Assembly: GCA_030998015.1 (NCBI GenBank)
Contig: JARWMV010000042.1
Location: 62,001-126,000, forward strand
From: Ceratorhiza oryzae-sativae
Taxonomy: Eukaryota > Basidiomycota > Agaricomycetes > Cantharellales > Ceratobasidiaceae
Reading direction: 5' to 3'
Length of the DNA: 64,000 nucleotides
The notes beneath the pieces are model-generated. The model saw only the letters and a program-made list of their open reading frames with translations, ran no database searches and was not told where the DNA came from. The position numbers and the translations under genes were made by a program. Numbering within the stretch: the first letter of the stretch is position 1; each line of letters starts with the position of its first letter. Of the stretch, positions 44,480-55,393 are shown piece after piece.

Positions 44480-46177
44480 AGATGTCTTGAGGCGTTGCTT
44501 AAGTTCCCATTCCTTGAGTATCCTGGGAGCATTTGTTAACTGCTGCCTGGATAACCATTCATCCCATTCAGGTGGATAACCCACAAATCTTGTAAGATAT
44601 CTATGCTTTTTCTCTGTCCTTTCTTGATCATCTTTTCATCCAGAATCTCTTCCACTTCCCATTCAGGTTCCCTGTCAAAGTCAGATCTATTCCAATGTTT
44701 CTTGGGACAGTCTGTACCATCTTTATCTCTATGATAAGGTTCCAGATGAGCTATATTAATCACAGGGTGAATCTTGTAGCTGGCTGGAATCTTGATGTGA
44801 TAAGTTACATCCAAAAGCTTCTCTAGAACTTCAAAGGGACCATCATACTTCATCTGGAGTTTCCTTCCTTTTCCCTTCTGATTTCTCAGCAGGTTCAGGG
44901 AATGTGGATTCAGCATGACCAAATCTCCTTCCTGTAGATCAAGATAACTATGGTTCTTGTTGTATTGATCCTCCATGTGAACCTGAGCCAATTTTAAGGC
45001 ATCCTGAGCTTGAGAGCAAATTACTTTCATCATCTCTTCAAAGTTCACAGCTTTAGGATGTTCTACAGAGGGTCTGGCTAAAGCTTTACCAGTGGAAGTA
45101 AGTAAATCTGAGGGTCAAAGTGGTTAAAATCCTAAAAGCAGATAAGAAGGTGTAAATCCTGTAGATGTATGCTCCATGGTGTTGTAAGTGAAGCTAAAAT
45201 CATTTAGGAGGTCACTCCAATTGTCCATTGAAGGAAAGACAAAAGCTCTTAAGACAATCTCTAAGGTTTGGTTCATAATTTCACTCTGGCCATCAGCTTG
45301 TGGGTGGTAAGCTGAAGTAAGCAATCTTTGAATTCCAACCAAAGAGGTTTAGTGTTCCCAAAAGGCTCCTGTCCATCTAGAGTCTCTGTCAGTAATAACC
45401 TGTCTTGGAAGACCATACTTGGTCCATATATGCGTGTGGAATAGTTTGGCAGTCTTTTCCTCATTGATAGAAGTATTGCAAGGGATAAAGTGTGCATACT
45501 TAGTTAATTTATCAACTATAGTTAAATCCATTGCTAGGTGGAAGATCCATTATAAAATCCATGGTTACTACTTTGAAAGGCTGACTAGGAATTGGAATAG
45601 ATTGAAGAAAGCCTCTTTGTCCATGTCTTTTAGGCTTAGCCTTTTGACAAATATCACAAGTGCACACATATTCCTTAATGACTTGTACCATCTTACACCA
45701 GTAGTAGGTAGAAGCTACTTTGTTGTAGGTCCTATGGTAGCCAGCATGAGCTCCTTCTTGAAGAGAGTCATGTATTTCAGCTACTACTTCCTTCTGTAAG
45801 TCTTTAGGGACACACAGCTTGTAATTGTCATCTCTGCAAAAGTAAATAAGACCATTTTCTCCAATCCTGTATTGTTTGTAGGGTGGATTTAGATGATCAT
45901 ACTCACCTTGCAGCTTCTTGAGTACATCAGCAAAATGGGGATCATTAGTGTATGCTTCATAAAAGCAATTAACTTCTGATTCATTAATACTGATGTGTAG
46001 CTCATTCAAACCTGATGTAGCAAGAGAGACATTAGCTTTATATACTTTGTTTCTTACCTTAAACCTTGTCCTAAAACCTTTGGAAGGCTTTTCTTCATTG
46101 GCTAAAGCATGCATAGTCGATTGGACTAGCAAATCCTTCTCAAAGTCTACACCTATTTCTTGGTACAGATTCTTCAA
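44480..46177 (-). pseudogene. pol: Family-1 integrase with chromodomain
   Basis: Zinc-binding HEGAHAGYH and CDICQKAKPK (45640-45760), first catalytic Asp in TMDFIMDLP (near 45550), second in TDRDSRW (near 45390), Glu in DGQSEIMNQ (near 45280): the full D,D,E set is present. A GPY-type block (YDGPFEVLEKL, near 44830) and LEPYHRD are followed by a chromodomain (EWEVEEILDE near 44650, then VGYPPEWDEW-like in a shifted frame, 44600-44480). A stop near 45540 and frame changes near 45345, 45120 and 44620 inactivate it. Confidence 0.87.
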
Positions 46178-47132
46178 GGCATCTTCAGTGTCATTGTTAA
46201 AAGTAAGAGGGTTGATAAGTCTGCTAAAGGTCCATCTTGTCTAGGGATCCTTCTTCTTAATCTAGAGATTGGGTCAACATTAGTATGGACTTTGCCTGCT
46301 CTATGAACTATTACTAGGTCTGGAAAGGCAGCTATTACTATGCCATAACCAGATAGTCTTCTGTTCACAGTTTGGTAAGTCTTACTCCATTTAAGGGCAG
46401 CATGATCTGACACTACTACAACTTTAGCACCTTCAAGATACATGTGGAATTTCACTAGACCATCTCTTACACCTAGAGCTTCTCTCTCAGTGGCTGAGTA
46501 CCTTGTCTCAGCTGATTTGAGAGTCTTGACCAGTAGGCAATGACTCGCTCTATGTGTACTTCAGTTTCTTCAAAGTCTTCATTCCAAGTATCTTCATAGT
46601 CAAAAGTTTCAGTACCATCAGCCCCCCCAGTCAGGATGACCTTTCCTTTGGAGTCAGGTGTAATAAACCTGGGGACAGGTAACCCTTCTTGGTGAGCTTT
46701 CTTACATTGATCATAAACTCTAGTTCCTTTCAGGTCCTTAAGTTTCATGGTTTGAATTTGCTGTAAGATAGCAGCTATTCCAAAGTCACATGCATCAGTA
46801 TAAAGCCTATAGGGCATCCCTGGTATTGGGTAAGAGAGAACTGGTGCATTGGCTAGGACTAGCTTAGCTAGTTTGAAAGCATGGGATTCCAATTTATCCC
46901 ATTTCCACTTGACACTCTTCTTTAAGAGATTAAATAATGGAGCTACTATCCAAGTATAATATGGAATATAACTTGAAAAGTAGGTCATCATTCCTAAGAA
47001 TGTTTGTAATGTAGGTATATCCTTAGGTTCCTCTAATTGTAGAATGCCTTCCACTTTCTCCTTATGGGTAGACATGCCAAGTCTGGACACCTTTTGTCCT
47101 AAAAGGAGCAAGATTGATATCCAAGGTGGCAT
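46174..47132 (-). pseudogene. pol: Family-1 RNase H
   Basis: Follows RT. The thumb (KVEGILQLEEPKDIPTL and FLGMMTYFSSYIP, near 46990-47070) leads to YTDACDFGIAAIL (near 46780), holding the first catalytic Asp, and VVSDHAALKWS (near 46390), holding another. It degrades the RNA strand of the RNA:DNA hybrid. A stop at about 46472 splits the frame. Confidence 0.84.
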
Positions 47133-47172
47133 TTACCAGGAGAAAGAGTCAATCCAGAGTCTGCAATGGCCT

Positions 47173-47831
47173 TTAATACTTTGTCAAATGCTCACAGTGG
47201 TCTTCAAATGACTTGCTGTATATCACAATGTCATCTATATATACTAGAGCAAATATCCATAAGAATGGGGCCAAAACATCAGTCATAACCCTTTGGAATA
47301 CTGGAGGTCCATTTCTCCATCCAAAAGGCATTCTTCTGAATTGAAAGTGTCCTCTGTGACATCTAAATGCTGTCTTAGGCCTATCCTCATCCTTTATCTG
47401 GAGTTGAGTAAAGCCTGCTAGAGCATCTAGAGTACTGAGATATTGGGCTCCTTCAAGTGAATGAAGGATGTCTTGTTGCCTAGGTAGAGGGTATTCATCT
47501 GGTATAGCTACTGCATTAAGCTTCCTGTAATCAATGCACAAGCGAGGCTTATTATTCCGCCATACTACAAGCACTGGGAAGCCCCAAGGGCTCTTAGATT
47601 CCTCAATTACACCTAAGCGCAACCAATCATCTATTTGCTTGTCTATAGCAGCCTTAGCTTCTTCACTTGGCCTATAGGAGTTAAAGCAATTTCCTTTGTA
47701 CCTGGTCTGAGATTAATCTCTACCCTGGCTGGGTAATTACCAAGTCTGCCATCTAATCCAAAAGCTTCAAAGTTCTTTTCACCACCTTTTGCAAGCTTTT
47801 CTTCTGATCTGGAGTCAAATTGTCTCCCCAA
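47173..47831 (-). pseudogene. pol: Family-1 reverse transcriptase
   Basis: The fingers/palm region includes GVIEESKSPWGFPVL (near 47600), LCIDYRKLN (near 47540), TLDALAGF (near 47430), FRRMPFGWRNGP (near 47320) and the catalytic box YIDDIVIYS (about 47216-47242), intact. The first catalytic Asp block normally reads LD-x-x-xGF and is present as LDALAGF. One frameshift near 47640 joins the upstream segment. Confidence 0.9.
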
Positions 47832-49041
47832 TGTACTTCTGCCAAGAGTCTTTCCCTAGGGACTGGCTCTGGGTCAGGCAGTTCAGCAGTTTTAGGGCCT
47901 CCTTCTGGCTGCTTTGAGAGTTCAATCTCTTCAGCAGTAGGAGAAGGTACTTTGACTTCCTTCATAAGAGTATTTATTAGATGTGCCTTGGCTTCTCCTG
48001 CTTTCCTAAGTTCTTCAGGCAAATCTTTTTCTTTATCCAATGCAATCTTGGGGTCATGCATATATCCTATGACATGTCCTTTGGGTAAATGCACTGGCCT
48101 CTGAGAAAAGTTGGTTATCTGAATAGTCTTAGTATCAGGAGTGATGATGCTGTCTGTAGTTCCATGGACATCCAAGTTCCATTATTACTTTCTAGACTAC
48201 CTTCAATAAAACCTTCTTGCTGTCCTTCCTGGAATTCAACTAGAATAGGCACTTGTGTAATGAATTCAGCCTTTAAAAATACATCCCTAGCTAATTTAAC
48301 TGGGGTAGCACCTTCAGGCCCTTTCTTTAAGGCTTTCTTCTTAGAAGATTTTTTCCTGTGAAAGGCTCTTTCTAGGTTTGTCTTGAAGTCTGGTCTAGTG
48401 TAAACTTGAAATACATTTCCAGCTTCATCCAATCTTGGTTCAGTTTCTAATTCAATTACTTCAGCAGACCTACCAGAGTTGCCAAAGAGTATTCTGCTAG
48501 GAGAGGAAAGACGATCTAAAGAGATTCTATATTGGTTAGAAAAGTCATTACCCAGAATGAAAGGTACTTTCATTCCTTTCACTACATAGGCTTCTACCTG
48601 CATCTTTACAGGTCCATCCTTAGTAGGGAAGGTTAAGTCTAATACTACATATCCTGTAATACTAGTTTTACCAGTCACTTGAATAAGATTTATCTTTTGG
48701 CCAGATTTCTCTTTAGGAGGTTGTTTCAAGCTAGTCAGAAAATTATAGCTAATCAGGGTAATATCAGAGCCTGAGTCAACAGTAATTTCTGTTAAGCCTT
48801 CTTCATTCCCTACCCTAGCCATAGCTACTGTAGGTCTAGTTCCCAAGAAATGAGTTCCTGAAGGACGTTCCATCACCTTTTTAAGAGTAATAGTTTTATC
48901 CTCAGGGATTGATTTAAGGTCAAGAGGCTCATTCCTGGTAGATAATTGAATAGAAAATGATTTGGTAGCCATTGTTTGATTTGCTAATGCATTATAATTG
49001 TGTACTGCCTGTATATCCTGGTCATCTGCATTTACTCCCAA
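47753..49041 (-). pseudogene. pol: Family-1 aspartic protease and linker
   Basis: A 308-codon stretch (49041-48115) has the retropepsin active site VDSGSDITLIS (48750-48780) and the partner FILGNDF (near 48550), i.e. DSG in place of the commoner DTG. The C-terminal part is Lys-rich (KKSSKKKALKKG). A second stretch (48175-47753) holds a KPEGGPKTAEL-type linker into RT. It would cleave the Gag and Pol polyproteins. Confidence 0.87.
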
Positions 49042-49079
49042 GTCCTCTGTCTCATTAGATTCAGAAGGCTGGGAATTAA

Positions 49080-52000
49080 TTAAAAATCCGAGTCAGAAGA
49101 AGAGCTAGAAGAATCAGATTCTTCCTCTTGGTCTTCAGATGGCTCAGTTTCAGATGATTCAGGATCAGAATCATTGCAGGCAGCTTCATATTCAGCATAA
49201 GCAGTTTGTTCAGCTTCAATAGTTTCAGCAAAATAAACTTGGACATTGTTAGCATTAGATTTATTATGCTTGCACTCCTTGTCATAGTGCATAAGACTTC
49301 CACAATGATACAGCCTCTCATTCCTCTAGCTTTAGGAGTCCCTTTCTTATGTTTGGAAACATTAGAATTGTCTGGAGGGAAGGGCCTCTTATAGCCTTTG
49401 AATTTATCAGGCTGCTTTGACTTGAACTTAGAGTTAGAAGAATTTACTGCATGAGCACTAGCTTTGTGACCATGCTTTTTCTGATGCTTTTCAGCCTTCA
49501 AAGCTTTGATCACTTCCTTGACTGTGTCATAGGTAGCTTGGTTGTTCATATGGCAGGCCAATCTTGCAATAAATCTTCTTGTTCCTTAATTCTAGTCACA
49601 TAGGTGGACCAGTCTGCAATATCCTCATGGTTGACTATAGTTCTCCATTGTGTAGGAGCTGACCTAGCCACTTCAGCAATGATAGTGAGGTCATCCCAAT
49701 CTTCAACCATGTCAAGCAGTTTCTTTTTGCGAAGTGCATACTGAACTGGTGTTTCTTTGTTGTTGCCTGAATCCTTGAACCTGGCTGCCAAAGCTTTGTT
49801 CCTAGCCTTGGTAATCCAAGTAGGAGTCCAAAAGAAACTAATTAAGCAAGCTCTCATCTGATTCCAATCTGTAGACATTCTAAGCCTTTGTTCCTCATTG
49901 AACTGATACCACCATTGTTTAGCATCTCCAGTAAACCTGAATGGGATAGTCAGGGTGAGTCTGTTGTTCTCATTTAAACCCATGGCTATATATCGACTAA
50001 TTTGGTCTATCCACTCATATAGTTCATCTGGATCACCATCATACTCTGGTATCACTTCAGGCTTCAATTTCATGTCTAGATGAGGTCAATTATTTTGGTT
50101 GTTATTGTTACCATTTCCTCCAGCTCCTCTAGGGCCTTCTGGGCCTGGTGGACCATCTCTTCCATCCCTGCCATCCCTTCCAGGGGGACCTTGGTCTCCT
50201 GGATGTCCTGGAGGGCCTTGAATCCAAGGATAAGGACCATTAGGAGGATTTCCAGGGGGCCCTGGAGGTCCAGGTGGTCCTGGTGGTCCTGGTAGTCCTT
50301 GTGGCCTAGGAGTATTGGGTGGAATAGGTGGAATGGGAGGAATATGAGGAATATGTCCTCCTCCTTGCTGAGGGTAACTTTGACCTACTGGAGGGTTAGG
50401 TGGCCCCTGTCCTCCTCCTGGAGGATTAGGTGGTCCTGCACCTCCTACTGAGAAATTCCTACCACTAGAGGCAGGAGGTCCAGTGGGAGGAGGTCCTGGT
50501 GGCCTCCTAGGTGGAGTAGAAGCCAGACCAGAGAATCCTGGTCCTAGATTAATCACAAAGGGTTGATAAGGATCAAACTTCTGAGTTCTAAATGTTTCAG
50601 CTTCAGTAGTTCTAGAGACTTGTGGCATATGTATGCTAGCATTAGCAGGTAATTGTGACTGAGGTACTAATGGCTGGAAACCTAATAAGGTATTCCCTTC
50701 AGGACTATAAGCTGGCATCTTTGAAGGATCTCCAGTTGTAGTTACAGAAGGTCCAGTAGGCTCTCTAAAACCTTCAGCCCTATGATCTTCTGTAGGCCTG
50801 CCTGCTTCAGCATCTGAAGTTCTATTAGAACTCCTATGCCTAGGTCTCCTTGCTTCTTCCTCAGAAGAGTCTTCTTCACTAGGAGTAACAATAAGGGGAA
50901 CAGCCCCTTGAGGAACAGTCCCAGAGTCATCTCTTACTGGCCTAGAAGGGGTTATTGGCTCCCTAGGTGGATAAGGAGATGCTGGTCTTCTAGTATACTG
51001 TTCATGAGGTGGAAACTCTTCCTCAATAGTGACTGCATGACCTTTGCTAAGTCAACCCCTGAAAGGTTCCTTTCTAATAGCATTGTCAAAGGATTGACGT
51101 GGTCTAGCAGGTTTATTTACCAAGGGAGAGTCCTGGTCCTGATCAGTATCATCCTCATTTACTTCTCCAATAGTGGGTAAAGCTGAAGACCAGCTTCAGT
51201 CACTTGAGCAGGAGGTAATAGAGGTTCTAGCACTCTTCCTGATTGCCTAGGACCTACTCCTATGCGTCTAGGATAGTCTTTCTCTACAGGAGTAAATGAA
51301 GTTCCTAGATAACTTTCCAAGTAAGTAGAAGGACCTCTAACTCCCAGAATGCGAGTAGCTTCTATTTGAGAAACTGATTCTGGAGTAAATAGAGCTTGTA
51401 GTCTCTTCTCACTTGGAGTCCTTATAGGAGTAATTGCACCTAAAGCTTCTGGTCTAGCTGGAGAACTAGTTACAGGGCCAAGGAAGCTCCTTCCCTGAGC
51501 CATAGCTGAAGTAGATGCAAATCCAGAAGGTTGAATTGCAGTCATGGTAGTATCCTCAGCAGAATCATCTGCTATCCTTGTGATATTTTCCACTTCCTGC
51601 TCTTCTATTTGAACTAGCTCCTCTCCACCACTCACTGGCTCATCTGGATCCTCCTGAACTTCTAGAGGTTTGAATTCTAGACAACCAGTAGGAGATCTAA
51701 TTGAGTCAATAGTGTGCTTAGGATGAGGGGCTGGAGCATATTCTGGAATTTTGGATCTGCTCTCAGAATTTTCCCACATTATTTCATTGAGCTCCCTTTG
51801 CTTCCCTTTACCAAGGTCTTGCATAGCTTGGTGTTCAATAAAGAGGTAAGCCAAAAAGTGCTCAACTTCATGCTGTTTCTTACTGAAAGCAAAATGCTTC
51901 CTAGTTTCAGGGAATGCAGGAACATCTGGGTGAGGTATAAGATGCCTGCTCCTAACAGGGAGCAGCTGGGACTTAAAAGCAGAGAGCTTAGTCCTAAAGC

Positions 52001-52531
52001 TCCTATGCCTGTTCAAGTCAATGAACATGACAGGTTCTCCAGATGCAGACCAAGTCCATTCTGGCCTAAATGTACATAAATAATCCAATTATTGTAAGAG
52101 ATCCTTAAAGAATTCTCTACACCCAATGGATGGATATTTAATGTGCAGTACATGGGGATGAGGACGTTCATATATCTTCCTACCTACTGCTCTAACTAAC
52201 CTTCTATCTGCTATCTCTGGATGCATCCTTGTTAGGTTTGTCATCCTAGTAGCAGCAGGTTGGTAAGTCAGATGCCTTTGCTCTCTAGGAGTAAGAGCAA
52301 TATATGAACTAGATCCATTAGGAGGGATGGGCAAATATTGTTCATAATCTACAGTATCTGGTGATGATAACTATAGTCTGATTGTACATGCCTACCTCCT
52401 GCATCACTTCCTACCATGGAATCTGATGCATAAGGATCTTCAGGTGGTAATGGTGGTGAGTACTGTCCCAAAAACTTCCAGGGACATGCACAGACATATT
52501 TGAAGTACTGGCCATAACAGTTCTTCTCCAA
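49080..52531 (-). pseudogene. gag: Family-1 Gag, about 1,150 codons, with collagen-like tract
   Basis: Reconstructed from successive frames: an N-terminal domain (52531-51160; stop near 52090 and frameshifts near 52345 and 51180), an acidic Ser/Pro-rich region (51160-50720), a Pro/Gly region with collagen-like Gly-X-Y repeats (about 50300-50090, e.g. GPPGPPGPPG and GPPGRDGRDG), then, in the same frame after one TGA at 50086-50088, a capsid domain (50073-49546; YEWIDQISRYIAMG, WWYQFNEEQR), a Lys/His-rich linker, a CCHC zinc knuckle (near 49265-49310) split by a 1-nt deletion, and an acidic Ser/Asp/Glu tail ending 49080. Usual chromovirus Gags have 250-500 residues, so the size is exceptional. 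Confidence 0.82.
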
Positions 52532-53020
52532 TTCAAGATGAATTTGTACTTAGGAATAATTTTCAAAATATGTTTCAGTTACAAATTGATAAATGGCTTG
52601 ATAAACTGTATCCCAGTAGCTGGTATGGGGTGACCAGAAAGACCTAATAAATGTGTGTTGAACTTTTATTGGTTGTGGTTGATCAGGAAGATGTTGAATA
52701 TAGACTTCAAATTCAAGTCCAGCACTTAGAGCACTTGATACTGAATTTATTGGAATATATGGCCTATAATTCCTAAAGGTAAATGTCAGAGTAATATGTG
52801 GGGGTGGACCACCATACTACTATAACCTAAAACAGTAATTGTAGGGTTTGGGGCTTGAATCCAGACAGGATCTATCTCAAGAGCCCAAGATATGTTGTTG
52901 TATTCTGTGGTAAGAAAGTATTTCTATACACAGAGTGGTCAAAATTGAGAAATTCCGTTTTGGGCAATAGATTGACCAAAAATGGCAATGTTAGTTGATA
53001 GTTACTTGATGTAAGGACCT
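52532..53020 (-). other. Family-1 leader between primer-binding site and gag
   Basis: About 490 nt between the primer-binding site and the first Gag ATG seen (52531). No ORF of note; it may include packaging signals and possibly the true start of gag. Confidence 0.45.
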
Positions 53021-53034
53021 GGGTCGCTTCACCA
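53021..53034 (-). promoter_or_regulatory. Family-1 primer-binding site
   Basis: TGGTGAAGCGACCC on the minus strand, one nucleotide after the LTR1-C end. It would pair with a tRNA ending GGGTCGCTTCACCA. This adjacency proves LTR1-C is the 5' LTR of the minus-strand element. Confidence 0.88.
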
Positions 53035-53035
53035 A

Positions 53036-54339
53036 TGTTACGGGTCAGGGTACACTTGAATATCTAGAGCTTAAGCAAATGTAGATATGTTAGTATACAC
53101 TAATCGTACTCAATACTTCTTAGACTAGAGTAAGAAGGCTCAAAGTAGTTGCAATGCGATCAAGTAACACTCAAGGTAGTCTTAATCTTTCACAGTGTAA
53201 ACTGACTAATTTATAGGTATAAAGAGCAAGACTACTATGGTCAGGTTCCCTTAGATATCTTAAATGTAGTTCAGCCCTAGTCGCTTGGACTAACTGATAC
53301 TAATCTTAATACTAGGCTTAAGCGATAGCTTATAGGATAGATGGTGGGCTGCCTAATGCGTGTACTTCCTCAGCTACAGGTACTTAGATTTCCTCTAATA
53401 GCTGGTACTTAATGTCACGCTCAATCAGGCAATATTGTATCCTTATATATCTCTGTATATAAGATACAATGATCAGACAGTATATAACTAATATGGTACT
53501 TTATTCCTCAGTACTAGTTATATAAGAAATCACACACAGACAAGAGAAATAGAAAGAGAAAAGAAACCAATAACCGGTCTGGGTTGAGTAGGAGGGAGGT
53601 GGTCTAGAAGGGCCTCAGAGGAGGTCCTTTTATACCCTGAGGAGGGCATTCCAGAGCCAAATAGATACATGCATGCCAGTGCGATCATCAAAAGAGGGTA
53701 CTGCTATACTTGGGGTACACCCTAGCCCAGTATAGGATAAAAGAGTAAAGACAGGGTGTGGATCGAAGGCATTGATGCATCTGAGACCTGCTATTGGCTT
53801 GTAGATCATATTATCATAGTATATACATGTAATGAATGGAGGCTACATCTCAGTGAGTCATAAAGTGAGTCAGAGAAGCTTCTGGATCAATTTGGGAAGC
53901 TCTCCTGACTCACTGGAGTCATTAGATCTTGATTGATGGTCCAGTAAGATTCTAATGATCTTCGGGCCATTCCGGCGCGAGGATCCGGTGGATCGCGACG
54001 ATCTTCGGGCAGCAGATATCGCTGAAGATTAGCTATCGATAGAGCATAAGATCACTTTGATAGCGTAAGCGGTGACCGAGATATGAGCAGTGCAATGTTG
54101 TCATCAACATCTCCTGATAAGAGGAAATATTGCAAGCTCTGTATCTCTCTGTTATCTTATCGTAAAAACTTAATAAAATATGCGTTGGAAAGCGGGAAAT
54201 TTGTACTATTTAATGAAATGCAAAATAGTACAATTTGGAGTGCATACAAATTCAAGTATTTCACAATTTAATTACAGAGGCATTGCTTGAGGTTGGCAGA
54301 GCAGACTAAAATAATAGAAAATGTTAGTAATCCATAACA
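53036..54339 (-). mobile_element. LTR1 copy C (5' LTR of family 1)
   Basis: 1,304 bp, TGTTACGGGTC to CCATAACA. It is the copy with most CpGs retained (53965-54010 is a dense run), consistent with being the most recent. TATAAAAGG on the minus strand at 53626-53634. Its right flank (GACTC) adjoins a 5'-truncated, oppositely oriented family-3 element. Confidence 0.9.
53626..53634 (-). promoter_or_regulatory. LTR1-C TATA box
   Basis: TATAAAAGG on the minus strand; likely core promoter of the family-1 element. Confidence 0.6.
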
Positions 54340-54522
54340 GACTCAAGGGGGAAGCAGAATTAACCTGCTATAAATGGGGCAAAAAGGGCCACATTGCCCC
54401 TAACTGCCCCTCAAAAGGGGTTGTTGCTGCTAAGGCTGTAGAACCTGTGACTGAGGAGGGAGAACCCCCTGAGAATGACACCATCAATGTAGCAATGGCC
54501 TATGCATTGACCTCCAAATGAG
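54340..54522 (+). pseudogene. gag: Family-3 gag end with zinc knuckle
   Basis: The reading CYKWGKKGHIAPNC (54366-54407) is a CCHC knuckle whose second Cys is Trp, followed by an acidic, Val/Ala-rich linker. N-terminal gag is absent because the copy is truncated by LTR1-C. Confidence 0.82.
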
Positions 54523-54809
54523 AGGAAGAAAGCTCCCTTGAGGATGACAGCCCACATCATCCCCTTGCTGACTACTCAGGCAGCAACAATGAGGATTCTG
54601 TATGGAATCAATTTACAGCAGAATATGATGATGTCACCACCCACGCAGTGCATATAGTACCATGAGACAAGAAGATCAATGTGTGCACCACATCAACAAG
54701 CAAATGACAGCTGGCAGAGCCAGAGCCTGTCTCTGCACCAATCATGCAAACAAGAGGAGCACCCCACCAGGGTGCTCAACCAGTCTGTCAAGAGGAGGAC
54801 CAGTGACCC

Positions 54810-55166
54810 ATGACTGGGTACTTTAAAGTTGGTACAACATTGGCAAACATACTGTTCAATTCAGGCTCATGCACCAACATGATATCACCCTCATTTGTGA
54901 GGGTAGCTAACATCATGCCAATGGCATTAGACAAGCCAATAGGCTTACAACTTGCACTTCAGGGGAGCCAAGGAAAATGTCACTTTGTTGTTAACGCTGA
55001 TGTAGAGGTTGGCCCTGTAAGAGGGATGCAGTATTTCAATGTAGTAAACATTGAAAAATCTGATATAATCATAGGTACACCATTGATGCAATGGTATGAA
55101 ATTAACATCAATGTTTCACACAACATATTAAGCCTAAACAATAAGCATATACTGCATGGCTTCTGA
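54810..55166 (+). pseudogene. pol: Family-3 protease
   Basis: 118 codons with an active-site motif LFNSGS (Asn where retropepsins have Asp) and the partner DIIIGTPLM. TTC-AAT is what TTC-GAT becomes by CpG-to-CpA change. Inactive as read. Confidence 0.82.
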
Positions 55167-55393
55167 ACAGAAGTGGCAGAATCCTTGTCTGAGAGACAAG
55201 TACTGTTTGCTAGAAGACCCTCAGGGTCTAGGAAAGCAAAACTGGCCACATTGGTCTGGCAAACTATGGCCACTGGGGTCAAATGACTATCCAGTAAGGG
55301 TAGTGCAGGGAGTTCCTCCCTGCTTACTGATGAAGCCATGCCCAGGCTTTGTGACAAGTGGAAAAAGAAGCTGGTGCATTTAACTGCACCTGC

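Larger units (their letters stand above)
41274..53035 (-). mobile_element. Giant Ty3/gypsy chromovirus, family 1, internal region
   Basis: 11.8 kb between LTR1-B and LTR1-C, all genes on the minus strand: primer-binding site 53021-53034, gag 52531-49080, pol 49041-44480, then ORFs A (44348-43938), B (43476-42641) and C (42443-41274). With LTRs the unit spans 14.4 kb, about twice a usual fungal Ty3 element. Pol domain order is PR-RT-RH-IN-chromodomain. No target duplication is found outside the LTRs (CTTCC, GACTC). It has fewer stops than family 3, and the RT active site is intact. Confidence 0.88.

Noticed and set aside
49000..50700. Genuine animal collagen gene
   Set aside because: The Gly-X-Y tract is short, in frame with a retrotransposon capsid, and followed by zinc knuckle and pol.
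54340..54344. GACTC next to LTR1-C and GAGTC near LTR1-D as an inverted target duplication
   Set aside because: Similarity ends after about ten bases and is offset from the LTR edge, so it is likely chance.
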